Shown: positions 1-9,398 of the stretch, piece after piece | Layout of the letters: the number at the start of each line of letters is the position of its first letter | Numbering within the stretch: position 1 is the first letter of the stretch | Origin: Inia geoffrensis | Lineage: Eukaryota > Chordata > Mammalia > Artiodactyla > Iniidae | Length of the DNA stretch: 64,000 nt | Reading direction: 5' to 3' | NCBI GenBank assembly: GCA_036417435.1 | Contig: CM070903.1 | Span: 80,469,501 to 80,533,500 of the forward strand | Translations under genes and position numbers: made by a program | Notes under the pieces: model-generated | The model's input: the letters and a program-made list of their open reading frames with translations, nothing else | Databases searched by the model: none | Told to the model about the DNA's origin: nothing

Positions 1-52
1 TGGCCTCCCACACAGTGACGACTGGATACACACACCCTTGTGGCTGACTATT

Positions 53-68
53 TAAAGGACTATATGTT
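53..68. repeat. Left target-site duplication of the twin-primed L1
   Basis: TAAAGGACTATATGTT here recurs as TAAAGGACTGTATGTT at 682-697, one mismatch in 16. The repeats sit directly outside the inverted L1 piece and just beyond the A-rich tail, as expected for a target-primed insertion. Confidence 0.8.
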
Positions 69-671
69 GAGGTAGGTTCCCTCTATGCCCACTTTCCGGA
101 GAGTTTTTCTCATAAATGGGTATTGAATTTTGTCGAAAGCTTTCTCTGCATCTACTGAAATGATCATATGGTTTTTATTCTTCAATTTGTTAATATGGTG
201 TATCACGTTGATTGGTTTGTGTATATTGAAGGGTCCTTGCATCTCTGGGATAAACCCCACTTGATCATGGTGTATGATCCTTTTAATGTGCTGCTGGACT
301 CTGTTTGCTAGTGTTTTGCTGAGGATTTTTGCGTCTATGTTCATCAGTGATAACTGGTCTGTAATTTTCTTTTTTTGTGATATCTTTGTCCGGTTTTGCT
401 ATCAGGGTGATGGTGGCCTCATTGAATGAGTTTGGAAGCATTCCTCCCTCTGCAATTTTTTGGAAGAGTTTGAGAAGGACAAGTGTTAGCTCTTCTCTAA
501 ATGTTTGATAGAATTTGCCTGTGAAGCCATCTGATCCTGGTCTTTTGTCTGTTGGAAGATTTTTAATTACAGTTTCAATTTCATTACTTGTGTTTGGTCT
601 GTTTAAACATTTCATTGTACAGCAGAAACTAACAAAACATTGTAAAGCAATTATATTCCAATTAAAAGAAA
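69..671. mobile_element. Twin-primed (5'-inverted) L1 insertion
   Basis: The element has two parts in opposite orientation. Bases 69-605 read on the minus strand as the reverse-transcriptase part of L1 ORF2, with recognisable [26 protein letters not shown] and HHDQVGF segments. Bases 606-671 read on the plus strand as the L1 3' end (TGTACAGCAGAAACTAACA) ending in an A-rich tail. This inverted-5' plus 3'-tail layout is the usual result of twin priming during L1 insertion. A 16-bp target-site duplication with one mismatch flanks it at 53-68 and 682-697. ORF2 is broken by a frameshift near 350-375 and lacks both ends, so it is inert. Confidence 0.85.
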
Positions 672-681
672 AAGTGGCAAG

Positions 682-697
682 TAAAGGACTGTATGTT
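682..697. repeat. Right target-site duplication of the twin-primed L1
   Basis: Partner of the copy at 53-68, lying about ten bases beyond the A-rich L1 tail. Confidence 0.8.
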
Positions 698-779
698 TCT
701 GATCTAGATAAAAGATAAAGTTTGGAGTGCAAGCGAGCTAGGTCTACCAGAACAGCAGGTTCAGAGCGGCCCCCAAGCA

Positions 780-1470
780 CATCATCTCCCTAAATTCAGG
801 TGTATATAGCATTTATAATTTGAGAGTACATCATCGCCACAAACTTAAAAATAAAGAAAGGAAGCAAGCAATAGGGATTCTTCCATATGGTAGAAGTATT
901 GAAAACGAATACCAGTATGAAGAATGGGGGAAAAGAATCCAAAACCATAAAATAGGAGTTACATAAGGGAGAAAAGGGCAAATGAGAAATGAAAACTCAT
1001 TTTCCCAACATCACAAGAAAATCCCCCTTAGCTAAATAAAAACTTGACTCCTCAGATCAAACAGATTCACTGAATGCTGAGTAGAAATATTGGGGGGAGG
1101 GGGAGGGGGAGGGAAGCTGTATCTAGAAACAGTGTAGGAAAATTGCTGAATCCCACAAACAAAGCTTACAGATCAAACAAGAAAAAGTTACTAAATTGGA
1201 AAAAGAATCAGACTGGCATCAGATTTCTCATCTGCAACACTAAAGACTGAATGATACAAAGTAATAACATAGAAATCTTTGTTGAATATTGAGGTAAAGA
1301 ACATTTGACCCTAGAATTCTACTTGCAGCCAAACTTTTACTTAACGATGAAACCAAAAAAAAAGTCATTTTCAGATATTCAAGGACTTAGAAAATATATC
1401 ATCCATGTAGCCTTTCCCAAATAAACAAATAAGTAAGTAAGTAAATAAAAAAGGACAAAAAAGAACCAAT
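780..1470 (+). mobile_element. Probable ancient L1 fragment
   Basis: Diverged, A-rich sequence resembling the 3' region of old mammalian L1 (L1M class). The clearest part is about 1200-1390, where a segment like 'catcagatttctcatctgcaacac' is followed by 'ccctagaattctacttgcagccaaac'. No intact frame remains. Assigned from recalled consensus phrases, so subfamily and limits are uncertain. A G-run cluster at 1092-1113 and a short AAGT repeat near 1430-1448 lie inside it. Confidence 0.45.
1092..1113 (+). other. G-quadruplex-forming motif
   Basis: Four G runs of 6, 5, 5 and 3 bases are separated by single A residues, which fits the G3+N1-7 rule with very short loops. It lies on the strand opposite to the predicted LPP transcript, so an RNA quadruplex would need antisense transcription. 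Confidence 0.7.
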
Positions 1471-2610
1471 ATGATGAATTCAAGAAAAAGAAATTGCCAA
1501 CAAGAAACAATGCAATAAACAAAAGCTATAGTTTATTAATAATGTGATGGTACAATTTAATGTGAGAAATAATTCTTTAAAAAGAGGTGTTATAAAGTTT
1601 AAAATATTGCAACACATTCTCCAAACTGAGTTAATAATACTTTAGATGAGGCAGGAAAAGGAGTGCTCAAACTTCATATGGTGTATATATTAGGAGTGGG
1701 GCACATATGCATATCATAATTTTTCCTTGATAGAGAAACATGTTTGAAAATATTTACTCCATATTGTTTGATTTATTTACATTACTAAGAAAAAACATGC
1801 ATTACTTTTTAGATGTACAAAAAATAAATAAATGTATTTCAGCTTTGAAGGAAATCACTAAGATTCTCGATGGGAAAGACAAAATGGGATAAAAACTTCC
1901 ACTGACTCAGAAAGAACCAACTTAAGTTTCACTTTATTTGGGCACAGGAAATTTTCTGAAATATGCAAATATTATAAATTACTCCCAATAAAGAAACTCA
2001 GGAGCTAAAGCAAATCTAACCTCATTGGTTAGCTCAACACACAACAGAACTGACCGCAACCTATTTCCCCATAAGACTTTTCTTGTCCAGCAATCAGCCA
2101 AACTTTCACTGCAGAATACATGCATGTGTCCTAGATTATTTCAAAAGAGTAGCAGCAGTGGTAATTGAGTTGACATGGGTGAATGAGCGCGTGTGTGCAC
2201 ACATACTCCACTATCGATCCCTGGGAAAGGGTTTACCTTTTAAAATAGATTCTTAAAAAACAAGGAAGAGAAACTATGACATTCAAGAAAAAGGGTCAAA
2301 TTACTAAATGAAACATCGGAATACTCCCTATCACCTGTGGCCTGCTACTTTCAAAGAAGTTTTTATAAGTCTAGACACCAAAAATAACTCATTTCTCATC
2401 TGAATACCCAATCAGAGGATGATTCAGAGCGAAAGGCAAACAGGAAAACTCCGACATTCGCTTCTAGAAAGTCACACTGCCCGGAGGCTGTGACATGCCT
2501 AAGAACCCACCAGCCTTGCTAAACATACACTCCTCTACATGTGTGGACCGTAAAAGGCGGAGATAATCATGAAGCAAGCTGCTGCTGCTACTGTTGTTGC
2601 CAGGGTCACA
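1471..2610. other. No gene or clear repeat recognised
   Basis: AT-rich intronic sequence with several short A tracts and scattered stop codons in all frames. I see no exon with usable splice sites and no confident repeat match. Confidence 0.5.
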
Positions 2611-2626
2611 AAGAACCCTACAAATC

Positions 2627-2816
2627 GGGCTTCCCTGGTGGCGCAGTGGTTGAGAGTCCGCCTGCCGATGCAGGGGACACGGGTTTGTGCCCCGGTCCGG
2701 GAAGATCCCACGTGCCGCGGTGCGGCTGGGCCCATGAGCCATGGCCGCTGAGCCTGCGCGTCCGGAGCCTGTGCTCCGCAACGGGAGAGGACACAACAGT
2801 GAGGGGCCTACATACC

Positions 2817-2842
<26 letters not shown>
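2627..2842 (+). mobile_element. CHR-type SINE with perfect target-site duplication
   Basis: Begins GGCTTCCCTGGTGGCGCAGTGG and ends in a run of about 22 A. The tRNA-derived head has an A box (TGGCGCAGTGG) and a decayed B box (GGTTTGTGCC). A 16-bp duplication, AAGAACCCTACAAATC, is identical at 2611-2626 and 2843-2858, so the insertion is fairly young. Open frames across this element are SINE sequence, not genes. Confidence 0.95.
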
Positions 2843-2847
<5 letters not shown>

Positions 2848-3517
2848 CCCTACAAATCAACTGGGGCCCCTCGCTAACACAAGACCCAAAGGAACAAGGC
2901 AAAGGGCCGGGAAGAAATAAGCATCACGGTCACTCCTCTGGTATGTTTTCATGGATCAAGATATTCTTATATCCTCACTACACAGGAAGGGTAAGCACTT
3001 CAGAGTGGATTAAAGTTTTTGCTGAGCATTTTGGTTTATCTCTACTCTTAATTTTTGTAGACTCTCCTTTTTCACCCAGCCTCTTCCTTCCTCACCCCAC
3101 TACCAGGTAGCAGAAGGGATGACTTCTATGGTAGGGTATGTCCAAACCATATAAATAAAGCAAGGCCTGCTGCCTATTTCTGTGAGCTCATGAATGAATG
3201 TGCCCATGGCTGGGGGCCTGAGTTCTCTACGTCCACAAGTAAAATTCTGTCATTCCATACCTGTGATCATGACAGCACTAGACTAAGGGTCACAGGACAC
3301 AGATTTCAGTTCCAGTTCTACTGAAACATCAATAGATTTTTAAGCTATTATTGATAAATGAAATATATAAAATGAGTAAGTAGATAAATGACTACAATCC
3401 ACCATTCACCCTATACATCTATGAGCTTTGAAATTGTTTTCACAGGAGTAGAAATGACTTGGCCCACAAACTTTTGGACCCTGACTTTAAGACAATAAAG
3501 GATTTCAGAAGTTTCTC

Positions 3518-3841
3518 CAGAAACAGACTCGTAGACATAGAGTACAGACCTGTGGTTGCCAAGGAAGGTTGGGGGAAAGGGGAGAGAGGGACGGATTGGG
3601 AGTCTGGGATTAGCAGATGCAAACTAATATATATAGAATGGATAAACAACAAGGTCCTACCTTATAGCACAGGGAACTCTATTCAGTATCCTGTGATAAA
3701 CCATAATGGAAAATAATATGAAAAAGAACGTATATATAACTGAATCACTTCACTGTACAGCAGAAATTAACACAACACTGTAAATCAACTGTACTCCAAA
3801 TCAACTATACTCCAATAAAATAAATTTTTAAAAATTAAAAA
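3518..3841 (+). mobile_element. 5'-truncated L1, 3' UTR only
   Basis: Carries the cetartiodactyl L1 3' end: 'cagacctgtggttgcc', 'atagcacagggaactctatt', 'ctgtacagcagaaattaaca' and a terminal AATAAAATAAA. Imperfect 11-bp duplications (AGAAGTTTCTC at 3507-3517 and AGAAGTCTCTC at 3842-3852) suggest insertion limits. A 16-bp tandem duplication lies inside at 3782-3813. No coding capacity. Confidence 0.8.
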
Positions 3842-3852
3842 AGAAGTCTCTC

Positions 3853-5890
3853 TTCTTCCTTCTCTTTTCAACAAACTCTGGGCATTTCCCCAAGTTCAGT
3901 GAATAGCTCACATGACACTGTTTTCATGCTCTCCTCAGAACAGTGACGTCTTTCAGGAGTTTTATGGATCACCCCTCTGAGACAGACACCACCTCTCTCT
4001 CTCCTGGCCTGACAGTTCTTTTGAATGCACATCATTTTCTAAGAGGGTAGGAAGAAAATCAGTATGAGGAAATCATAAAGGGACAAATTTCCATTCAATA
4101 AGAGAAAGACATTTGTAATACCTGGAGTAACCAGCAATGGATGAGACAGTCTGTTTTCTGAGGTGGTGGGGCTGGAGGTACCCTAGCAAAGGCAGCCATC
4201 TGCCTGAAGGGATGGAAGAGCTCTGATGGGAACTGGAAAGGCAAAAGCCCAGGGTCACAGACACGTAAAAGCAAGCCACGGTCTGGGCCACAAAGAGAGA
4301 GGCAGAGTGAGGAGGTGTCAGCTGGTGGTCATGAAGAAAAAGTCAAGCAAACATGTCATAAAAAGAGGAAGTTCAAAAGCGGGCACCTGAACTCAAAGCC
4401 ATCAGGTATCAGCAGGTAAATCCCTGAGGAGCTCAAGGAAGTCTACCAGACAACTCAGAGCTATTTGCATAGGGCTTCCCACAAGGGCAACACATTTTGT
4501 CTGATGGTGTGTTAAAAGTACCACTTGGCACCCAACAACAGACCTGGGGATGTTAACCTTATATTTCAATCATAACAAATACCTGCAATGATCTCAGAAT
4601 ATTCTTCAGAATATTCTGTATTCTTATACTTTTTGCTTTATTGCCTAAAATTCCATTCCCCCATTTGAAAATTAAGATCCTAATTAGCCATCAAAGTTCA
4701 GTTCAATTGAAATTGTTTCCAAGAATCCTTCTTGCATGTCTCTAGACAGAGTTAATTTATTTTCCCCACCCTCTACCTCAACAAAGGACTAAGACTGTGC
4801 TTCTGATCAAAGCATGATGACTAAGGAATAATTTACTATGAAACACCTTGATGTAGAAGTTGGGTATATATGCATCTTCCAAGCTTGAATCGGAGTTTGT
4901 ATCTGATCCATTCCTTGGCCTTCAACATTGCCTCAGCTGTAGTAGTCACCCATAAACATTTTGTTAAATTGAAAAAGAATTAGGAGAGTCAAACGACAGA
5001 AAAGGCACTTGAGTTATGATCTCTAATTCCCTTGCAAACCTGAAATTCTATGACATATTCTGCCTCTTTAGAACTTCTCTAAACAATGCTATATGCCTGC
5101 CCATTGGCTGGCTGAAATAGAAAGGAATTACCAACTGTGGCATGAGATCAAACAAAGCTGACAGTTCCAACGTTGAGACTCAGGGCACTAGACCCATGAT
5201 GACAAGTTCTAAGGCTATAAACCCCAGCGTATGTGTCTGACTTACAGAAGTTATTCAACTTACCATGAATGAATGTATAACGAATGAATGAAGTGACTGC
5301 TAAATGGTCACCCCAAACCTTACAGCCACTATGCTCGAACTGATACTGACAGAAAAGAAAATCATTGATTTTCCAAGATTCACCTTTTCCCACAAAAATG
5401 AGAATTCTCAAAACAAGAATTCTTGACACTAAATATTTGCCTTTTGCAAAGGAAAAAGAAAAAAGTTTACAGCATACATCAGAAATTCAGAGACAAGCAA
5501 AACTCCCAACAACACCTGGTCCTTCCAAACAAAAGCATGTTACCCCCTCATCGGAACCTCAGAGTCTTGAGAGGCCTGAAGCAAAATCACATGCACAGTG
5601 AGAGGAAGGACAGATAAAGAGTCAAGATTTCTCAAGAGTTCTGTCAGAAACGATAGGATACACATCTTCTTGGGTCTTGGTTTCCTCACTTGTGAAGAGA
5701 GGGAATTAATTCATTCAGCAAGTATTTGAAAAGCTGTAACTAGATGCCTGGCACCAGGTTTAGACTCAATGATCTCTTAGGTCCCTTGCAGCTCTGAAAA
5801 ACTTATAATTCTTAGTTAGAGTCACACTTAATACAGGTTCTTTTGGCTCTGACCTGAAGATCTGGCTGGAAACATAAACAGATTTCTACA
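3853..5890. other. Mostly unclassified intronic sequence
   Basis: No exon is supported. Short hints only: L2-like phrases near 4690-4810, an AATG-rich patch at 5266-5292, and MIR-like sequence near 5670-5800. Open frames here have no recognisable protein features. Confidence 0.45.
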
Positions 5891-5906
5891 TAAAAACACA
5901 CATTTA

Positions 5907-6119
5907 GGGGCTTCCCTGGTGGCGCAGTGGTTGAGAGTCCGCCTGCCGATTCAGGGGACACGGGTTCGTGCCCCGGTCCAGGAGGATCCCACATGCCGCG
6001 GAGCGGCTGGGCCCGTGAGCCATGGCCGCTGAGCCTGCGCGTCCGGAGCCTGTGCTCCGCAACGGGAGAGGCCACAACAGTGAAAGGCCCGCGTACCGCA
6101 AAAAAAAAAAAAAAAAAAA
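5907..6119 (+). mobile_element. CHR-type SINE
   Basis: Complete tRNA-derived head with A box at 5920-5930 and B box GGTTCGTGCC at 5963-5972, then the CHR body and a long A tail. ACACATTTA flanks it at 5898-5906 and 6124-6132 as a short target-site duplication. It faces the minus-strand SINE that starts about 210 bp downstream. Confidence 0.93.
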
Positions 6120-6332
6120 AAAAACACATTTACCAGCTATAATTTGGACTTGGCAACAGGAGTTTTCACCATTGGCTGGGAGAAAAACGTGCAGAATTTT
6201 CTCCTGTGATTACATTACTCTGAGTTCCATCGCAGCTCAAATCTAAAGTTGGGGCAAATATCGCCAGAGTGGGTCCAAGCCTCTAGCACATCACATCACC
6301 ACCACACAAGGAAAGGACATGCCCATTTTCTT

Positions 6333-6700
6333 CTTCTTCTTCTTTTTTTAAAATTTATTTATTTTATTTATTTATTTTTGGCTGCGTCGGGTCTTTGTTG
6401 TTGCACGTGGGCTTTCTCTAGTTGCGGCGAGCGGGGGCTACTCTTCCTTGTGGTGCGCAGGCTTCTCGTTGCGGTGGCTTCTCTTGTTGCAGAGCATGGG
6501 CTCTAGGCATGTGGGCTCAGTAGTTGTGGCTCACGGGCTCAGTAGTTGTGGCTCGCGGGCTCTAGAGCACAGGCTCGGTAGTTGTGGCTCATGGGCTTAG
6601 TTGCTCCACAGCATGTGGGATCTTCCCGGACCAGGGCTCGAACCCATGTCCCCTGCATTGGCAGGCGGATTCTTAACCACTGTGCCACCAGGGAAGTCCC
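6333..6700 (-). mobile_element. Longer CHR-type (CHR-1-like) SINE with target-site duplication
   Basis: On the minus strand it starts GGGACTTCCCTGGTGGCACAG, continues through a tRNA-like head with a good B box (GGTTCGAGCC), then a longer body rich in 'ctcagtagttgtggctc'-type repeats, and ends in a T/A-rich tail (left side on the plus strand). TGCCCATTTTCTT is repeated exactly at 6320-6332 and 6701-6713. The body is longer than in the other CHR copies and matches the element at 36535. Confidence 0.92.
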
Positions 6701-7354
6701 TGCCCATTTTCTTTTGAACTTGCCAGCCATCTTCCACATATTCAATAACAACACACCTCTCCTACCAGATATGCCCTTTTCCATTTGGCAAAATCTGTTT
6801 TATTTTTTTATCCTTCTTCCTTCTGTTTTACAGAACATAAACCAACATGTCAACAGGCTTTTTGTTTATTTCTTTCCTTTTCAAAAACAAAGTCATAGTT
6901 TGGATATAGTTAACAGGACAAGATCTATACAGAAAAAGACTTTTTGTAATCTTATGAAAGCCCCAGGTTTGATTTTTCTTAATGAAACCCTTGGCAAGCC
7001 TTATTATTATTCTTGTTGCTGTTACTTTTATATGGCGACATTTGTAACATCAAAATAACTGCAAGGTGATTATAGTTTAGTACATTCAAATCCATCTGTA
7101 TTCATTTAATTATTAGAGGTAGATACAGTTATCTTTAATTACAAGACAAGTGGGCCTTAGGGTGATGTGGTCGAGATCATGTGACAAGAATAAGCTGCTC
7201 AACTCGTATCAAACACAACTCTTCTTGGCACAAAGGTCAAGCAAACTTTTCAGAACTCAAGATTTTACATGCTTACAAAATAGTTACATAACTATTCAAG
7301 AAAGAGGATAGACTAAACAAAGTGTTTAATTGCATAAATTAAACAATATGCAAA

Positions 7355-7480
7355 GAACAGCCCTTACTAACATGTAAGTTTCATAAGGGCAGAACCCTGT
7401 TTGTGTTTTTTGCTATAGAATACATAGTGCTATAAAGGTGCCCACACGGAGCACAGAAATACTTGTTGAGTGAATTAATC
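7355..7480 (+). repeat. L2-like 3' fragment
   Basis: Shows the L2 3' signature in degraded form: 'gtttcataagggcagaacc...tgtttgtg', 'atagtgctataaaggtgc' and 'aatacttgttgagtgaatt'. Assigned by recalled consensus. Confidence 0.6.
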
Positions 7481-7726
7481 ATTTCTCCCTTTGTCTCCTC
7501 TAACCTGAAATCTAAGAGAAAAAAAGTCACACAATGAACTGAACTATTTAAGCAATTACTTTCTATGGCTTTTCCTCTTTAAAATGTATTATGGGAAATC
7601 TTAAACATATACAAAGGTAGAACAAATAATGAATTAAACCTCCATGCATCCAACAATTATCAACTCATAACTAATATTTTCTCACCTATATTCTCACTCG
7701 GTAGCTCCCTACTCTTACGATTCTTT

Positions 7727-7800
7727 CTTATTTGAGTCTAGTTGATTTACACTGTTGTGTTAGTTTCAGGTGTACAGCAAAGTGAATCAGTTATATGTAC

Positions 7801-7857
<57 letters not shown>

Positions 7858-7927
7858 TACGTATATATACATATATATATATATATACACATATATACGT
7901 ATATATATACATACCCACTCTTTTTTA
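7727..7927 (-). mobile_element. L1 3' UTR fragment interrupted by an AT microsatellite
   Basis: The left part reads as the reverse complement of the L1 3' end ('gagtctagttgatttacactgttgtgttagtttcaggtgtacagcaaagtgaatcagttata'), and the right part resumes with 'cccactcttttttaga'. The short ATATAT stretch normally found between them has grown to over 100 bp. The GATTCTTT-like bases at both borders may be a target duplication. Confidence 0.75.
7797..7913. repeat. (TA)n microsatellite with TACACA/ACGTAT interruptions
   Basis: About 115 bp of near-pure TA dinucleotides with a partly repeated unit 'tacacatatatacgtatatata' occurring twice. It is self-complementary and likely length-polymorphic. The plus-strand open frame through it (Ile/Tyr repeats) is an artefact. 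Confidence 0.9.
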
Positions 7928-8740
7928 GATTCTTTTGATTTTAAAGCAAATACCAGGCACTATTCCACTTCATTCACCAATCTTGACGACATTTCTCTAA
8001 AATATAAGGATTTTTTTTCTTTGACATAGCTATAGTAACATCATCACCCCTAAAAATATGACAATAATTTTATGACAATATTATTTAGTTTTCCTTCCTG
8101 ACATAACTGGCATTTAACTGCCTAAACAGTGGCAGCTGGTCACCAGTGGCTCTACATGAACACAGGCTGAGAACTTTTACTGTTGCTTCTGAATCTAGCC
8201 CTGAGTCACTTTGCTCTCAACACTCCCTGGAGCACAAATACTTCTCAATAGTCAACAGATACCGTACTGTGCACGCCTGACCTCACTCAGAAGAGAAAAC
8301 CTAAGAAATTTTGCTGTGCTTTTGCTAGAAAGATGTTGCTGACCAATTAGTACCCACAGTGACCAACCAGACCCTTAAAATATCAGCCTTACTCATTTAG
8401 AATGCAACGTCTGTGGGAAGAGAAAAAAAGGCAATAAGAAAGCCTGCTTGTGTGTCTCCAGGATAACAAGAAAATGTGGACTTCTCAAATGGCATTCCTA
8501 AAGAATGACTTTCAGTTTCAAAATAAAGTTAGTAGGTAAAAGGATTTCCAGGGCTTCAGAGGGCAAGCCAGCAGAACTCTGGGAAGCTTGAGCTGGGCAG
8601 TTGGCATTAAAATGCCTTAGTGCTTTGTGAGGTGTAAAGCTCTCTGTAGGCTCTGGATAAATGTTTATCCACCACAGAAACAATCTCAGAATTCATGATT
8701 CCTAGCATGGCTTATAAACATGACTTCAACCCCAGATCTT

Positions 8741-8742
8741 AC
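8741..8742 (-). promoter_or_regulatory. LPP: 5' splice donor of the LPP exon
   Basis: On the minus strand the junction reads CAG/GTAAG, a near-perfect U1 snRNA match. It sets the 3' edge of the exon at 8743, directly after the Gln codon. Confidence 0.9.
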
Positions 8743-8855
8743 CTGTGCCCTGAAAGCACTGTCATCAAGGGGAGGTGGAGGAGGGAAGTTCCCAGAGCCC
8801 GATGGAGACGCACTGGAATCATCTAGAGGTGGAGGAGGGGGTGGAAGAAAATCAC
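8743..8855 (-). CDS. LPP: LPP coding exon with both Ena/VASP-binding proline motifs
   Basis: This is an internal exon of lipoma-preferred partner, a zyxin-family adaptor of focal adhesions and cell-cell contacts that also shuttles to the nucleus. Seen: read on the minus strand, a pyrimidine-rich tract and CACAG precede the exon and CAG/GTAAG ends it. The exon starts in phase 1 (GT completes a Gly codon), carries 37 full codons and ends in phase 0. It encodes DFLPPPPPPLDD, a Ser/Gly linker, then NFPPPPPLDD and SAFRAQ. Known: human LPP has this block at about residues 66-102, and the two ActA-like repeats bind the EVH1 domain of Ena/VASP proteins. From memory the human residues differ at about seven sites (for example LDEEAFKVQ against LDDSAFRAQ here). 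Zyxin and TRIP6 are related but fit less well. At 113 bp, skipping this exon would shift the frame. The LIM domains and the start codon lie outside the window. Confidence 0.93.
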
Positions 8856-8900
8856 CTGTGGAAAGGAAACACACACATGAAATTAACACGGATGCAATAC
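8856..8900 (-). promoter_or_regulatory. LPP: 3' splice acceptor, pyrimidine tract and candidate branch site
   Basis: On the minus strand a TGTGTGTTTCCTTTCCACAG tract ends with the AG at 8857-8856, directly before the exon. A TGTTAAT segment about 30 nt upstream is a plausible branch site, though this is inferred from spacing only. The tract is strong, which argues for a used exon and not a fossil. Confidence 0.8.
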
Positions 8901-8919
8901 TATAGCACTCTTACAAACA

Positions 8920-9398
8920 CAGACGGTCCCCAACTTATGATGGTTCCACCTATGTACAAAAGCAACAGGCATTCAATGAAAAACGTACTTTGAATTTTGA
9001 CCTATTCCTGGGGTAACCATATGGGGTGCAATGCTGTTGTGATGCTGGGCTTCGGCAGGCAGCCTCAGCTCCCAGTCAGCCAGGAGATCGCCAGGGTGAA
9101 CGACCCATACACTTAGAACCATTCTGGGCCCTCACAACCATTCTGTTTTTCACTTTCAGTACAGTGTCCAATAAATGACGTAATATATTCAACTTTTTAT
9201 TATAAAATAGGCTTTGTGTTACATGATTTTGCCCAACTGTAGGCTAAATGTAAGTGTTCTGGGCATGTTTAAGGTAGGCAAGGCTAAGCTATGATGTTTG
9301 GTAGATTAGGTGTATTAAATGCATTTTCCACTTAATATTTTCAAGTTACAGTGGGATTTGCACGATGTAAACCCATCATAAGTCAAGGAGATTTGCAT
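8920..9398. mobile_element. Tigger-like DNA transposon fossil
   Basis: The termini are inverted: 'gtccccaacttatgatggtt' at the left and 'aacccatcataagtcaagg' at the right. Between them are phrases I associate with a short non-autonomous Tigger (TcMar) element, such as 'gtgatgctgggcttcggcaggcagcctcagctcccagtcagcc' in diverged form and 'gattttgcccaactgtaggctaa'. No transposase frame is present. It starts only about 65 bp upstream of the LPP acceptor in transcript terms. Confidence 0.65.

Larger units (their letters stand above)
1..8742 (-). other. LPP: LPP intron downstream of the 113-bp exon (partial)
   Basis: Inferred from the donor at 8742. The next LPP coding exon, expected to continue with the GNPGGKTLEE-type segment, was not seen, so the intron runs off the left edge. 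Contents are repeats listed separately and unclassified AT-rich sequence. The + strand SINEs here are antisense to LPP. Confidence 0.75.

Noticed and set aside
283..780. Minus-strand 165-residue frame with reverse-transcriptase similarity
   Set aside because: It is a fragment of L1 ORF2 fused to unrelated sequence by the twin-priming junction, without either end of the protein and with a frameshift relative to the adjoining frame at 60-344.
2464..2902. Several overlapping frames on both strands with peptides like PADAGDTG and HGSRAQP
   Set aside because: The same peptides recur at every CHR SINE (5812-6142, 12365-12651, 28146-28583, 37753-38106, 54074-54518). They are translations of the SINE body, not genes.
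5920..5972. tRNA gene within the SINE heads
   Set aside because: A and B box similarity comes from the tRNA ancestry of the SINE. There is no complete cloverleaf or tRNA 3' end.
7742..8029. Plus-strand 95-residue frame with Ile/Tyr repeats
   Set aside because: Translation of the (TA)n microsatellite.
8686..8889. Treating the full 67-residue minus-strand frame as coding
   Set aside because: Only the 37 codons between the splice sites match LPP. Residues outside 8743-8855 are intron.
8720..8993. Plus-strand Gly-rich frames over the exon
   Set aside because: They are the complement of the Pro-rich LPP exon. The splice sites and protein match are on the minus strand.
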